DNA from: SAR86 cluster bacterium
GTDB taxonomy: Bacteria; Pseudomonadota; Gammaproteobacteria; Pseudomonadales; Pseudohongiellaceae
Length of the DNA stretch: 64,000 bases
Assembly (NCBI GenBank): GCA_002401885.1
Contig: NVUL01000002.1
Location: forward strand, 19,943-83,942
Direction: 5' to 3'
The position numbers and the translations under genes were made by a program. Each line of letters starts with the position of its first letter. Position 1 is the first letter of the stretch. The notes beneath the pieces were generated by a model. It saw only the letters and a list, made by a program, of their open reading frames with translations. It was not told the DNA's origin and ran no database searches. This document shows, one piece after another, positions 45,302 through 54,119 of the stretch.

Positions 45302-45802
45302 ATGCAAAGAAAGAAAAAATACAAAACCGTTGAAGAAGCTGCTAATGGTATTAGTTCAGAACTAACAGATGAGCAAATCGATTCATTATTAGAGCCATAT
45401 AATATTGAAACACAGTCATCGGTAAGTAGTGAAAAACCGCCTGGATGTGCAGTTCGTGTTGAGGGATTTGGCTGCCCTTTCCCAGAAGTTGAACCTTTGA
45501 AATTATGGTTGCATGTACAACAAGCACGTGAATGTTGGTATTTCAAAGCAAAGCATGATTATGAATGCTTTATCACCAGTGGTACAGAAAACGGCCCAAG
45601 GTTTAATGTAGACAAACTAGAGTTACATATTAGAAGAAATAAAGATAATGTTGATTATAAGTATAGTTGTAATAACACTAGCTACTGTAATAAGACAGAT
45701 AAAATCTTTGGGACTTCCAATGCCTGCGGTAGGTCTAGGGTGACAGCTACCGCAACCTTTAATGGCCATATTTGGTCGTCAAAGTTACACGACCTAAACT
45801 AG
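45302..45802 (+). CDS. AT-rich orphan gene, unknown
   Basis: 166 residues. ATG 45302 is preceded by GGAGGAG; the in-frame ATGs at 45275 and 45278 lack one. The N-terminal part is charged and leader-like (TVEEAANGISSELTDEQID). The rest is rich in Cys, Asn and Trp (about ten Cys, including CAVRVEGFGCP, CNNTSYCNK, NACG). No family recognised. Codon use and low GC contrast with the neighbouring genes, suggesting recent transfer. It lies between transposase remnants. Confidence 0.6.
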   Translation: MQRKKKYKTVEEAANGISSELTDEQIDSLLEPYNIETQSSVSSEKPPGCAVRVEGFGCPFPEVEPLKLWLHVQQARECWYFKAKHDYECFITSGTENGPRFNVDKLELHIRRNKDNVDYKYSCNNTSYCNKTDKIFGTSNACGRSRVTATATFNGHIWSSKLHDLN

Positions 45803-45892
45803 AATCTACCAAAGTATGGGCCTAAGACTTAACATATCCTAAATATAGTTTGGGGTTCACAAAGTTTATGTAGCGTTATGACTAACTAATGA

Positions 45893-46201
45893 GCATATTT
45901 AAGGAATAGTGCGTGGCCTGATGGCTGTGATTTAGGTGAGTCAAAATGGCACTCTGCTGACTTAACTAAATACCATGAGCCAATTGGATGGGCATATGCG
46001 GGAAATGTGAAACGAGGCTCCACTCCAACTTCACAATGGGTCAGTGCCACATTCGCGAATTGGCATCATTGTAATTATCGCTATGGGAAACTGAATGTTT
46101 TTTACAAACTTCCAAACTTTAATTTGGATGATGTTGAGATATTGGAACTTGATCTTAAATTGTGTGGCGAAATATTTGAACTTATGTCAGAACGTCATTA
46201 A
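45893..46201 (+). pseudogene. 5'-truncated AT-rich reading frame
   Basis: The frame is open from 45893 after a TGA and encodes about 102 residues ending at TAA 46199-46201, but the only start codon is a GTG at 46007. The coded sequence (WPDGCDLGESKWHSADL, then GWAYAGNVKRGS and WVSATFANWHHCNYRYGK) is coherent upstream of that GTG, implying loss of the 5' end. It may be a fragment related to, or an accessory of, the orphan gene just upstream. No family recognised. Confidence 0.45.
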
Positions 46202-46290
46202 TTTTCTACAAAAGTTTGCCAATAGGACACACACAAATTAGCCGTTCCAGAATTATCCCTGCATCTGTCGTCTCCTTGTAGGTCAAGTAT

Positions 46291-46580
46291 TTAGCCTGCA
46301 AACTATTCCGCCCAGGCAAGGCTTGGAATTCTGAGCGTGTATGGAAACTGACCGGATTTAGTCTGTTTGCTGGTGTAGCGGCGAAAGCTCATAAGCGCGA
46401 AAAAACAGAGCGACTGTTTCGTCATATAGCCAGACCCTTAGTCTCGGAAAAGTGGCCCTCGCTTACCGCCACCGACAAGGTATGCTACGAACTAAAAACT
46501 CCCTGCCGCAACGACACCACCCAGTCAAACGAGGAAAAGGGCGGAAAGAGCTGGAGCCGAAACCTAGGGACGAGGATAGC
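46291..46580 (+). pseudogene. IS91-family transposase fragment
   Basis: A plus-strand frame without a start reads VWKLTGFSLFAGVAAKAHKR, then EKTERLFRHIARPLVSEKWP, then KVCYELKTPCRNDTT. This matches the well-conserved central/C-terminal block of IS91/ISCR transposases (GFSLHAGV...RLCRYI-RP...Y-LKTP-RDGTT). Sequence similarity decays after 46540 with a likely frameshift. Both ends of the gene, including the catalytic tyrosines, are missing. Confidence 0.82.
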
Positions 46581-46585
46581 CGGTT

Positions 46586-46683
46586 AGATTCGTTAATATC
46601 GTGGAGATACGGGAAGAATCCAGAGGCTTTCGGAGCAAGCAAGATAATACTTCAGGAAAAGGAGGGCATAGACTCAGATAGAG
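46586..46683. repeat. Dispersed repeat, copy B
   Basis: Counterpart of 13445-13533 in the same orientation, with one 9-10-nt insertion. It lies directly after the IS91 fragment, suggesting it belonged to the same or a nested mobile element. Confidence 0.7.
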
Positions 46684-46759
46684 GTAGCTTTAATCCTTCT
46701 TATACACGTATCGCACCCATTCTATTCTAAGGAATTCATAACTAATCTTGTAACGCGTG

Positions 46760-47863
46760 TTAACACGCCCCAGGCATGTCTGCTATCCAGCGGCTAATAA
46801 GATCTACGCCCTCGCTGTGAATCAGCGATCTACCAAGCTCCGGCATCATCTCATCGGGTCTATCGGAACGCATCCGATAGAGCAAGATAGACTCCTCAGG
46901 CTGTCCGGGTACGATTGCATAGCGCAGATCGCCAGCACCACCGCCAGCGGCGACAGGGGGCTTGCAAACTCCGCGGTTAATAGCGAGCGTCTGAGAATTA
47001 TCGAGGATGAGTCCTGATGTATCGGCCGCCCCTTTCGGGTTGTGGCAATGCCCGCACTGCATATTCAGATAGGCGAGTGCGCGGCCTTGTAAGAGAGCAG
47101 AAGGATCTTGCCAAGATTCTGAGCGTGGAAAAACCTCCTCATCACTGAGCCAGCCGTGCTGGACCATCTGCTCGAGGGGTGAGGCGATGCCGGTATCCAT
47201 TTCGCTGGAACCTACGTTGAGTTGGCTGAACACCGCGCCAAGCGGGTGCATATCACCGTCAGGGTGAACCGTCGTATGGCAGCCGGCACATTGATTTTCG
47301 TTCGGCACGAAGTAGGTAAATTCCGTTGCCTGTGTGCTGCCTTGAGCTAGCAGTGAGACTTGCTTGCTGGCCCCGGCAACGCGCAGGAAGGCTTCGCTCT
47401 GTTCATCGTTCCACACATAGGGGAAGGCATCCCAGCCATCAGTCTTGCGCACGAGCAGGCGCGTCTCTATGAGCTGGTTTTCGCTCAGGTTTATTTTCTG
47501 AAGACCGTTATCGACGACCTTTGCGAGTGTTGTGCTCGATGCGCGTGGATAATAGAACGTCTTGCTAAGTACGCTGCCCACGGGATAGTTAATCTCATCG
47601 TCGACAATCTCTGCTCGTAGCCCTTGGGGTATCCACAGCGTGCGTAACTTGTGAGCGTAATCCGTGAAGAGTGGGTTGTTAGGTCGAAAAACCACGCTGG
47701 ATTCACTTGGCGTGAATGCATTTCCCTCTACAGCGAATAGCTGCCAATCGGAGAGACGCGGCGGCCTCTCGGTTTCATGAAAAACCGGCGGCGATTCCGT
47801 GCAGGCCACAAGGAGTAGTAAGTATGCGCTCAAGACTACGGAGCGCAGATGAAAGCCTGTCAT
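46760..47863 (-). CDS. SO2930-type diheme cytochrome c lipoprotein (HNE_0200 family)
   Basis: 367 residues. The signal ends in LLLLVACT, a lipobox. Two haem c motifs, CAGCH (about residue 195) and CGHCHNPKG (about 272), lie in a sequence with WIPQGLRAEIVDDEINYPVG and TKTFYYPRA-like blocks. The C-terminus has ILLYRMRS and MPELGRSLIH. This matches the family described as always encoded beside a parallel beta-helix protein, here the adjacent gene overlapping by 4 bp (47860-47863). It is probably a periplasm-facing redox lipoprotein. The pair's substrate is unknown. Confidence 0.88.
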   Translation of the reverse strand: MTGFHLRSVVLSAYLLLLVACTESPPVFHETERPPRLSDWQLFAVEGNAFTPSESSVVFRPNNPLFTDYAHKLRTLWIPQGLRAEIVDDEINYPVGSVLSKTFYYPRASSTTLAKVVDNGLQKINLSENQLIETRLLVRKTDGWDAFPYVWNDEQSEAFLRVAGASKQVSLLAQGSTQATEFTYFVPNENQCAGCHTTVHPDGDMHPLGAVFSQLNVGSSEMDTGIASPLEQMVQHGWLSDEEVFPRSESWQDPSALLQGRALAYLNMQCGHCHNPKGAADTSGLILDNSQTLAINRGVCKPPVAAGGGAGDLRYAIVPGQPEESILLYRMRSDRPDEMMPELGRSLIHSEGVDLISRWIADMPGAC

Positions 47864-49068
47864 GGACTACTTAAACTCATCGAGATCGCAGAGAGGCGAG
47901 GAAGAGCGCAATCGTGCGCAGCTGCATCGAATGAAGGCTTAGCGAAACCGTTGCTGGCATCTAGAGAGACAAAGCTAGTGTCGGCAGCCTCAGAAAAACA
48001 CAGCGCATCAGCGGCCGACTTGCCCGTCGATAACATGCCATCCCAAACAATATCGGGTATCGGCTGGCCCGTGGCGGCCTGTAATAGCGCGAGAGGCTCG
48101 GAATCGGGAGATTCGCCACCACCCATATATTGATTGTCATGAATATAGATTGCTTCGGGGAATGGGTCGTAGTTCGGATCGGTAATAGGCAACTCGTTGA
48201 TCAAGTAGCTGACGATAAGAACGTTGGCACTATTATTGTTTTCGAAATTATTTTCAAACACCTCGATGTTGTCATTAGCCATGATCATTAGGCCGGTGCC
48301 TGCCGGTACGCTGGCGACTATATTACCCTCGGGTGCGAAGTTGCCCGTGTTGTTGGCGAAAATTTGATTGTTATAGACGCGAGTATTGCGGCCGCCCTGA
48401 ACTGGGAGGTTGGGCAGATCGAAAACAAGAATGCCGCCAGTATTATTCGTAGTCACGTTGTCGTGAACGTCGGCGAAGGTTGAGTTTTCAATCTCTATAC
48501 CCGCAACGTTGTATTCGGCGCGGGAATTGCGAACGATTATCTGTGAGGACTGACCGACATAGATGCCGGCATCGGAGGCGCCGATGGCTACCGCGCCATC
48601 GATCAAGACATTGCTCGATTGCACAGGGTAGATGCCATAGGCTCCATTTGTGCTCAGGGGGCCGCCAGTCCATTCTGTTCTGACGCGCAACACTTGCACA
48701 TTGTTGCTCTCGTTGATCTTTAGCGCGTCGCCCACAGTATCTTCGATGGCTAAGTCGCGAATCACGAAATCATTGGCGCTGACGAGCAGGCCTTCTGCTC
48801 CCTGCAGTTGATTCTTAAATGAAAGAATGGATTCATCAATGCCTGCCCCGGCAATAGTCACGCCGGAAACATTCAGCGAGAGGCTGCGGGTGATTTCGTG
48901 CACACCAGCTGGAATGGTAATCACATCGCCGGATTTAGCTTGGATCAGTTGCTCCTGCAAAGCCTCTTCGAAGCTGAGTTCGGGCATGGCTGGTTCTTCA
49001 CTGCCACAACTGGCGAGTAGTACGGCGGCACTGGCAATCGAGAAAATTCTTAGTGTTGAATATTTCAT
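47860..49068 (-). CDS. Parallel beta-helix lipoprotein (SO2931 type)
   Basis: 402 residues. The signal ends in LLASC, a lipobox. Right-handed beta-helix repeats begin near residue 50 (ITIPAGVHEI) and run through VTIAGAGIDESIL, NVQVLRVRTEWTGG, GIYVGQSSQIIVRNS, VAGIEIENSTFADVHDN and NNTGGILVFDLPNLPVQGG. The C-terminal part carries ICFSEAAD-like Cys and an acidic tail. The fold is shared with polysaccharide lyases and epimerases. It overlaps the diheme cytochrome gene by ATGA, so translation is coupled. Function unestablished. Confidence 0.88.
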   Translation of the reverse strand: MKYSTLRIFSIASAAVLLASCGSEEPAMPELSFEEALQEQLIQAKSGDVITIPAGVHEITRSLSLNVSGVTIAGAGIDESILSFKNQLQGAEGLLVSANDFVIRDLAIEDTVGDALKINESNNVQVLRVRTEWTGGPLSTNGAYGIYPVQSSNVLIDGAVAIGASDAGIYVGQSSQIIVRNSRAEYNVAGIEIENSTFADVHDNVTTNNTGGILVFDLPNLPVQGGRNTRVYNNQIFANNTGNFAPEGNIVASVPAGTGLMIMANDNIEVFENNFENNNSANVLIVSYLINELPITDPNYDPFPEAIYIHDNQYMGGGESPDSEPLALLQAATGQPIPDIVWDGMLSTGKSAADALCFSEAADTSFVSLDASNGFAKPSFDAAAHDCALPRLSAISMSLSSP

Positions 49069-49253
49069 GTTGGTCCCTTGCTTCTACCTCCCATCCCCCC
49101 ATGGCACGGAATTCGGTAGCTAGCGAGTTCTGTTCGTTGGCTGAGTATATGACTCTTTCTCTTAGGGAGTAAACCAGCAACGAGGCCAGTTGCTTCCACT
49201 ATTGATGGAGGCAGTTAGTGCTGAATGGGAAGACTTAGGGGGAGCAATGAAAA

Positions 49254-49285
49254 AATGGGTGGTCCCATCGAGAGGACCACCCATT
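49254..49285 (-). terminator. Intrinsic terminator of the cupin gene
   Basis: A perfect 12-bp stem, AATGGGTGGTCC (49254-49265) and GGACCACCCATT (49274-49285), loop of 8. On the minus strand it is followed by TTTTC. It lies 33 bp after the cupin stop. Confidence 0.85.
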
Positions 49286-49317
49286 GGGTTTCTAAACCTG
49301 ATCTTGGAGAGCTGCGA

Positions 49318-49779
49318 TCAGGGGCGTCTTGCTGTGGCGTTATAGACTGAGTCACTCACACCTTCCAGCCAATTCACTTCGCCCTCGTAGATTGTTAATT
49401 GCAGCACGTCTTCGTCAGGGTGTGCGCCGTGCCAGTGTTCTCTTCCCGACGGAGTCCACCATGGCTCGCCAGGGTGCATCTCTAGGAGTGGGCCGCCACG
49501 ATCTTGCGTCAGGCCGCGGCCTTCCTCAACCATTAGCAGTTGTCCCCAGGAATGGCTATGCCAATTGGAGCGCACGCCAGCGGGGAAGACCAAGCGCAGT
49601 GTGCTTACCGCATCGCTGTCTTCGATTCTGGGCGATCCGCCCATGAAATTACTTTGTTGTGCAGACGTTAAGTTGGCCTGTGTACCAAGGACTACCCAGC
49701 CAAGCGCTAGTGCGGCGCAGACCGAGGTTACTATTTGCAGGGTTGAAGTCTTCTTCTGTTTTTCGTCGGTATTACCCAT
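49318..49779 (-). CDS. Membrane-anchored cupin protein
   Basis: 153 residues. ATG 49779 follows GGAGAG at 4-nt spacing. One membrane helix or signal (about 14-34) is followed by a single cupin domain: NWHSHSWGQLLMVEEGRG (His, His, Gln/Glu metal ligands) and PGEPWWTPSGREHWHGA (His). It probably binds a metal in the periplasm. It is divergent from the redox cluster starting at 49958, so the two may share a 178-bp regulatory region. Confidence 0.85.
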   Translation of the reverse strand: MGNTDEKQKKTSTLQIVTSVCAALALGWVVLGTQANLTSAQQSNFMGGSPRIEDSDAVSTLRLVFPAGVRSNWHSHSWGQLLMVEEGRGLTQDRGGPLLEMHPGEPWWTPSGREHWHGAHPDEDVLQLTIYEGEVNWLEGVSDSVYNATARRP

Positions 49780-49957
49780 CTTTCTCTCCAAATTAATAGT
49801 GATCTCAGCTCGCCTAGAGTTAACCAATGCCCCATCAATGTCAATAAATCCATGGATGGTCGGCTGCTTAAGATGGTGTTACTCTGCCTACCGAATAGAG
49901 TCTGACTCTTTTCGTTAAATTGAAAGAATTTCAATTAGTAGAATAATAAGAAGTGCG

Positions 49958-50770
49958 ATGCGTACAGAATCAATTTCCGATCAAGGAAGAATAAGCCTAC
50001 TACAGCTAGCCCTGTTCTTTGCTGCTTTCGCAGTATTCTTGATTGCACCGACAGCCACGGCGCAACAAACCAATCCCCTAGCTTCAGATCCTAGAGCTGC
50101 CCGAGCGGGTGGCGTAATTTTTCGAGGACAGTGTGCAACCTGCCATGGAGCCGATGCGAAGGGTATCAGCAGTATCGATGCGCCTGACCTGACTATGATG
50201 TGGACGCAGCCGGGGATGACGGAGAATCGAGTATTCACGCGGATACAAGCAGGCGTGCCTGGCAGCATTATGCCGCCGCATGACTTCCCCGACACTGAAA
50301 TTTGGATGTTAGTGAGCTATCTGCGCAGTGTGGCGGTTACTGGGTCCACTGGAGAATTTACAGGAAATTCTGAAAACGGCGGTCGTCTGTTTGCCGCTCA
50401 TTGCAGCGAATGTCATCGCATTGGTATTAGCGGTGGCAGTCTGGGGCCGAATCTAGGGCGTATCACTGAGAGGCGCTCGCAGGCGGCACTGCGCAGCTCA
50501 GTTCGTGCACCAAGTTCTAGCATCGGTCGCGGCTATAAACCAATCATTCTGAGTACGAGCAGCGCCTCCGGCGTGAGCGGCATTATTAAGGGCGAGGATG
50601 CATTCTCTATTCAGATACTGGACAGTAGCCAGAGGCTGCGAGGCTTCGCAAAATCTGAGCTGCTCTCTTCTAATCGAGACATCGATTCACTAATGCCTGA
50701 ATTTCCTGAGGGGCAACTGAGTGATAAGCAGCTCGACGATATTTTAAGTTTTCTTCATCAACAGCGCTGA
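49958..50770 (+). CDS. Diheme cytochrome c
   Basis: 270 residues with a signal peptide (to about residue 36, ending ATAQ). Two class I cytochrome c domains: CATCHG (about 59-64), with Met in SIMPPHDFPD, and CSECHR (about 148-153), with Met in DSLMPEFPEG near the C-terminus. It should carry electrons in the periplasm. It is the first gene of a five-gene run and is 14 bp upstream of the PQQ dehydrogenase, whose natural electron acceptor it probably is. Confidence 0.92.
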   Translation: MRTESISDQGRISLLQLALFFAAFAVFLIAPTATAQQTNPLASDPRAARAGGVIFRGQCATCHGADAKGISSIDAPDLTMMWTQPGMTENRVFTRIQAGVPGSIMPPHDFPDTEIWMLVSYLRSVAVTGSTGEFTGNSENGGRLFAAHCSECHRIGISGGSLGPNLGRITERRSQAALRSSVRAPSSSIGRGYKPIILSTSSASGVSGIIKGEDAFSIQILDSSQRLRGFAKSELLSSNRDIDSLMPEFPEGQLSDKQLDDILSFLHQQR

Positions 50771-50784
50771 TATCGCAGGTATAA

Positions 50785-52437
50785 ATGAATCAATCCCGAG
50801 CATGTCATCAAATTCTTAGAAACAGGGTCAAAAAGTCATCGCTTGTGGCGTTTGGGCTACTTTTTCCTGCCTTGTTTGCGCTGGCACAAGACAATTCGGG
50901 GCCGGATTACGGAGATATCCTACAGGGTTTTGAGGATCCGTCTCGGTGGTTGACCTATTCCGGTGACTACAGCGGAAGACGACACAGTCCGTTAACGCAG
51001 ATAAATACAGAGAACGTCTCCTCGCTGCGACCGGTTTGGACCTTTCAGACAGGCACCACGACTCGAGGTAGAGGCTTCGAAACGACACCTCTGGTGGACG
51101 ATGGGGTGCTGTACGTAACAGGGTCGAATAACTATGCCTGGGCGATCGATGCAAAAACAGGCCGCCGCTTCTGGCAGTATCGGCGCAATCTTCCCGAAGA
51201 CCTGACCTATGGCGCTAGCGCACCGGTTAACAGGGGTTTCGGGATGCTCGGTAATAGCCTGTTCATGGTGACGCTGGACGCACATCTACTGGCGTTCGAT
51301 AGGCGCAACGGCGACATCCTTTGGGATGTTGAGTTAGCCGACTACCGAGTAGGTTATGCGTCAACCGGTGCTCCACTGGTGATCGATGGCATGGTAATCA
51401 CCGGCATATCCGGTGGCGAGTACGCAACTCGCGGCTTTATCGATGCCTACGACCCGGCTACGGGCGAACGAATCTGGCGCTTTAATACGATACCAGGGCC
51501 GGGTGAACCCGGCAGCGAGACTTGGCCGAATGATCCGGAGATTCTGGCGAAAGGTGGCGGTGGCACCTGGATGAACGGCAGTTTTGATCCCGAGCTCAAC
51601 CTAATTTACTGGGGTGTGGGCAATCCCAATCCAGATTACTACGGGGATAGCCGACCGGGAGACAATCTGTATTCGAATTCTCTGGTAGCGCTAGATGCTG
51701 ATACTGGAGAGTTGCAGTGGCACTACCAGTTTACGCCTCACGACTTGAATGATTGGGACTCCAATCATATGCCGGTATTGGCGGATATTCAGTGGCAGGG
51801 TGAGCCACGCAAGGTCGTAATGGTCGGTAATCGCAATGGCTTTTTCTATGTGCTCGATCGGGTGTCCGGTGAATTCTTGTTGGGCAAGCCCTTTACTGCA
51901 ACTACCTGGGCGCGGGAAATAGGCGAGGATGGTAGGCCGATAGTGTTGAACGACGGAAGCAAGGGTTGCTTGCCCGACCCTTGGGGCAGCACGAATTTCA
52001 TGCCTCCTTCATTCTACCCAGAACTAGGTCTGTTCTACCTCACGGCGCGGGAAACCTGTGCAACCATTGTTCCAGAAGAGCCCAATCTAGTGCCTGGGCA
52101 GGCTTCCTTTGGTGGTGTGGTGTTTATAGACCCTGAGCAAGGCTCCGGCGCCCTGCGAGCGCTCGATGTGCAAACCGGCGAACTACGCTGGGAATTCGCC
52201 TATCCATCGCCGACCTTTGGGGGCGTGCTGAGCACCGCTGCAGGGCTGGTGTTTGCGGGCGATCACGAGGGCAACTTCATGGCCTTCGACGCGGTAAATG
52301 GAGAGAACCTCTGGCACTATCAGACCGGCTCGCGTATTTGGGGAGCCGGGGCGATGACCCATATCCTCGATGGCCGGCAATATGTATTGATTCCCTCCGG
52401 ATCGACGCTCACGGCGTTTGCGCTTCCCGAGCGATAA
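50785..52437 (+). CDS. PQQ-dependent alcohol dehydrogenase-like quinoprotein
   Basis: 550 residues with a signal peptide (to about 35, ending ALAQ). Eight-bladed propeller of the methanol/ethanol dehydrogenase family: WLTYSGDYSGRRHSPLTQIN, ETTPLVDDGVLYV, repeated W-motifs (GRRFWQY, GERIWRF, GELQWHY, GELRWEF, GENLWHY), GGGGTWMNGSFDPELNLIYWG and HDLNDWDSNHMPVL (catalytic Asp region). The usual adjacent Cys-Cys pair before VNRG is absent (ASAPVNRG). There is no fused haem domain, so electrons should go to the upstream diheme cytochrome. Substrate unknown: an alcohol or aldehyde. Confidence 0.92.
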   Translation: MNQSRACHQILRNRVKKSSLVAFGLLFPALFALAQDNSGPDYGDILQGFEDPSRWLTYSGDYSGRRHSPLTQINTENVSSLRPVWTFQTGTTTRGRGFETTPLVDDGVLYVTGSNNYAWAIDAKTGRRFWQYRRNLPEDLTYGASAPVNRGFGMLGNSLFMVTLDAHLLAFDRRNGDILWDVELADYRVGYASTGAPLVIDGMVITGISGGEYATRGFIDAYDPATGERIWRFNTIPGPGEPGSETWPNDPEILAKGGGGTWMNGSFDPELNLIYWGVGNPNPDYYGDSRPGDNLYSNSLVALDADTGELQWHYQFTPHDLNDWDSNHMPVLADIQWQGEPRKVVMVGNRNGFFYVLDRVSGEFLLGKPFTATTWAREIGEDGRPIVLNDGSKGCLPDPWGSTNFMPPSFYPELGLFYLTARETCATIVPEEPNLVPGQASFGGVVFIDPEQGSGALRALDVQTGELRWEFAYPSPTFGGVLSTAAGLVFAGDHEGNFMAFDAVNGENLWHYQTGSRIWGAGAMTHILDGRQYVLIPSGSTLTAFALPER

Positions 52438-52650
52438 AACTAGGTCTAACAATAGATAGGACATAAGGGGTTCCGAGTCTTTGGGGCGCTATAGGGAAGG
52501 CCGCTATCGTGGACTTTTCGTTCAATAGATTTTATTCTGGTCAGCTAAGCATGGGCTCGCAGCTTCATTCGAGGCGATGCCCTAACCCGAACACCAATAC
52601 TAAAAATAAGCGCGAGGCTATGGCCAGAGCGCAATCAAGAGGAAACTGAT

Positions 52651-54117
52651 ATGACTGCCAGGCACCTGCTAGCATTCGCTTCATCTCTAATCGCACTGAC
52701 TCTTTCATCGTCTCTTGCTGCGCAGGCGCATGATGCGAGCGTGGCGAATCACCAGCCGCATTATTACGATGTGGCTGACTTCGGTATAGACCCCGAGTCG
52801 GTGACATTCGCAGATCATATTGCACCCATCTTGCAGCGTAGCTGCCAGAGTTGCCATCGTCCTGGCGGGGGTGGCCCCATGGTGTTGATGACCTACGAAG
52901 AGGTGCGACCCTGGGCGCCGGTGATCAAGTACCGCACGGCGATACGAGACCGCATGGGAGCAATGCCTCCTTACTTCTTGGAAAAGCACATCGGCATAAC
53001 ACGCATGAAAGACGACTACTCGCTGTCGAATGAAGAGTTAGCGATGATTCAGGCCTGGGCGGATAATGGTGCTCCGCGTGGTAATCCTGAGGATGAGCCG
53101 CCTCTTCTAGAGTTCGATAGCGGCAATGATTGGACGATTGGCGAGCCGGATCTAATCGTGCGCTCACGCGATATTTCTCGTCCTGCTGTGGGTCCAGATT
53201 GGTGGGGAGATATCGGTTTGGTGCCTACCGGCCTTACGGAAGATCGCTATGTTTCAGCCATTCAGGTTCGCGAGGTCAACGATATTCCCGCCGACGGGGC
53301 TACGGGCACGGTTGGTGGTCGCTACATCGTCCACCACATGACTTATACCAGTGGTGCCCTCAGCGAAGATGGGTCTGAGGTCGTTGGCGATGTGGTTAGT
53401 TGGCCTATCCATGAGGTTGGTCGCAATGCAGATATTTTCCCCGAGAAGGCTGGACGTTTGCTTCCTGCTAATTCGGCATTGCACCTAGGCGCTACACATA
53501 TGCATTCCAATGGGCGCGAAACATCGGCCTATGTAGAATTTGGCATCAAGTTCTTTCCGGTAGGCTACGAACCCCAATACAGTCGCCGCGGCCCACGCAC
53601 GGGAAATGGAATCGATATTGATGTGGTGCCGAATAAGGCGAATCAGGAATTTCACAACTATGTGATTCTGCAGGAGCACACCAAGATTATAGCGTTCGAG
53701 CCGCATCTACACGCACCGGGAGTGCGCATGTGTATGGAGGCAATTTGGGGTCACAATCAATTTACGCTGAACTGTGTTGGTTATGATCATAACTGGGTAA
53801 AGCAATATGTCTATGAGGACGATTATGCACCGCTTCTTCCGAAAGGTACCATATTGCATACTATAGGCTTCCTCGATACGACCACCGCAAATCCCAATCT
53901 TGCTGATGCTCGAAACTGGGCTGGTGGCGGACGTCGTTCGGTATCAAATATGTTTATTGATCTCGGCTACTCCGTGTCGCTTACCGAAGAACAGTTTCAG
54001 GAAGAGATGGCGGTTAGGCGAGCTAATATGAAGGATCGAAATGACTACGATGTCGGCTGTCCTCTCTGTTGGGCACCCCAGCCCATGGAACCATCATTAG
54101 CACAAGGGAATGACTAG
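52651..54117 (+). CDS. Cytochrome c-fused copper monooxygenase (PHM fold), paralogue
   Basis: 488 residues; ATG follows AGAGGAAA. Signal 1-24. Haem c motif CQSCH (Cys65, Cys68, His69), then GAMPPYF (Met). The copper domains have a VHHMTY pair, THMHSNG and FEPHLHAPG (HxH). The paralogue at 5757 has DEMAN as the CuM methionine, whereas here the aligned segment reads SVSNMF, so the Met is shifted by two residues or lost. The C-terminus carries CPLCW, a possible disulfide or metal pair. It probably hydroxylates a C-H bond in the periplasm with electrons from its haem. It sits 3 bp before the unknown secreted gene, upstream of a PAL-like gene. Confidence 0.85.
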   Translation: MTARHLLAFASSLIALTLSSSLAAQAHDASVANHQPHYYDVADFGIDPESVTFADHIAPILQRSCQSCHRPGGGGPMVLMTYEEVRPWAPVIKYRTAIRDRMGAMPPYFLEKHIGITRMKDDYSLSNEELAMIQAWADNGAPRGNPEDEPPLLEFDSGNDWTIGEPDLIVRSRDISRPAVGPDWWGDIGLVPTGLTEDRYVSAIQVREVNDIPADGATGTVGGRYIVHHMTYTSGALSEDGSEVVGDVVSWPIHEVGRNADIFPEKAGRLLPANSALHLGATHMHSNGRETSAYVEFGIKFFPVGYEPQYSRRGPRTGNGIDIDVVPNKANQEFHNYVILQEHTKIIAFEPHLHAPGVRMCMEAIWGHNQFTLNCVGYDHNWVKQYVYEDDYAPLLPKGTILHTIGFLDTTTANPNLADARNWAGGGRRSVSNMFIDLGYSVSLTEEQFQEEMAVRRANMKDRNDYDVGCPLCWAPQPMEPSLAQGND

Positions 54118-54119
54118 AT

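Noticed and set aside
46452..46730. 92-codon plus-strand frame with a basic product
   Set aside because: Out of frame with the IS91 transposase similarity and running through the dispersed repeat; best seen as a shadow of the decayed element.
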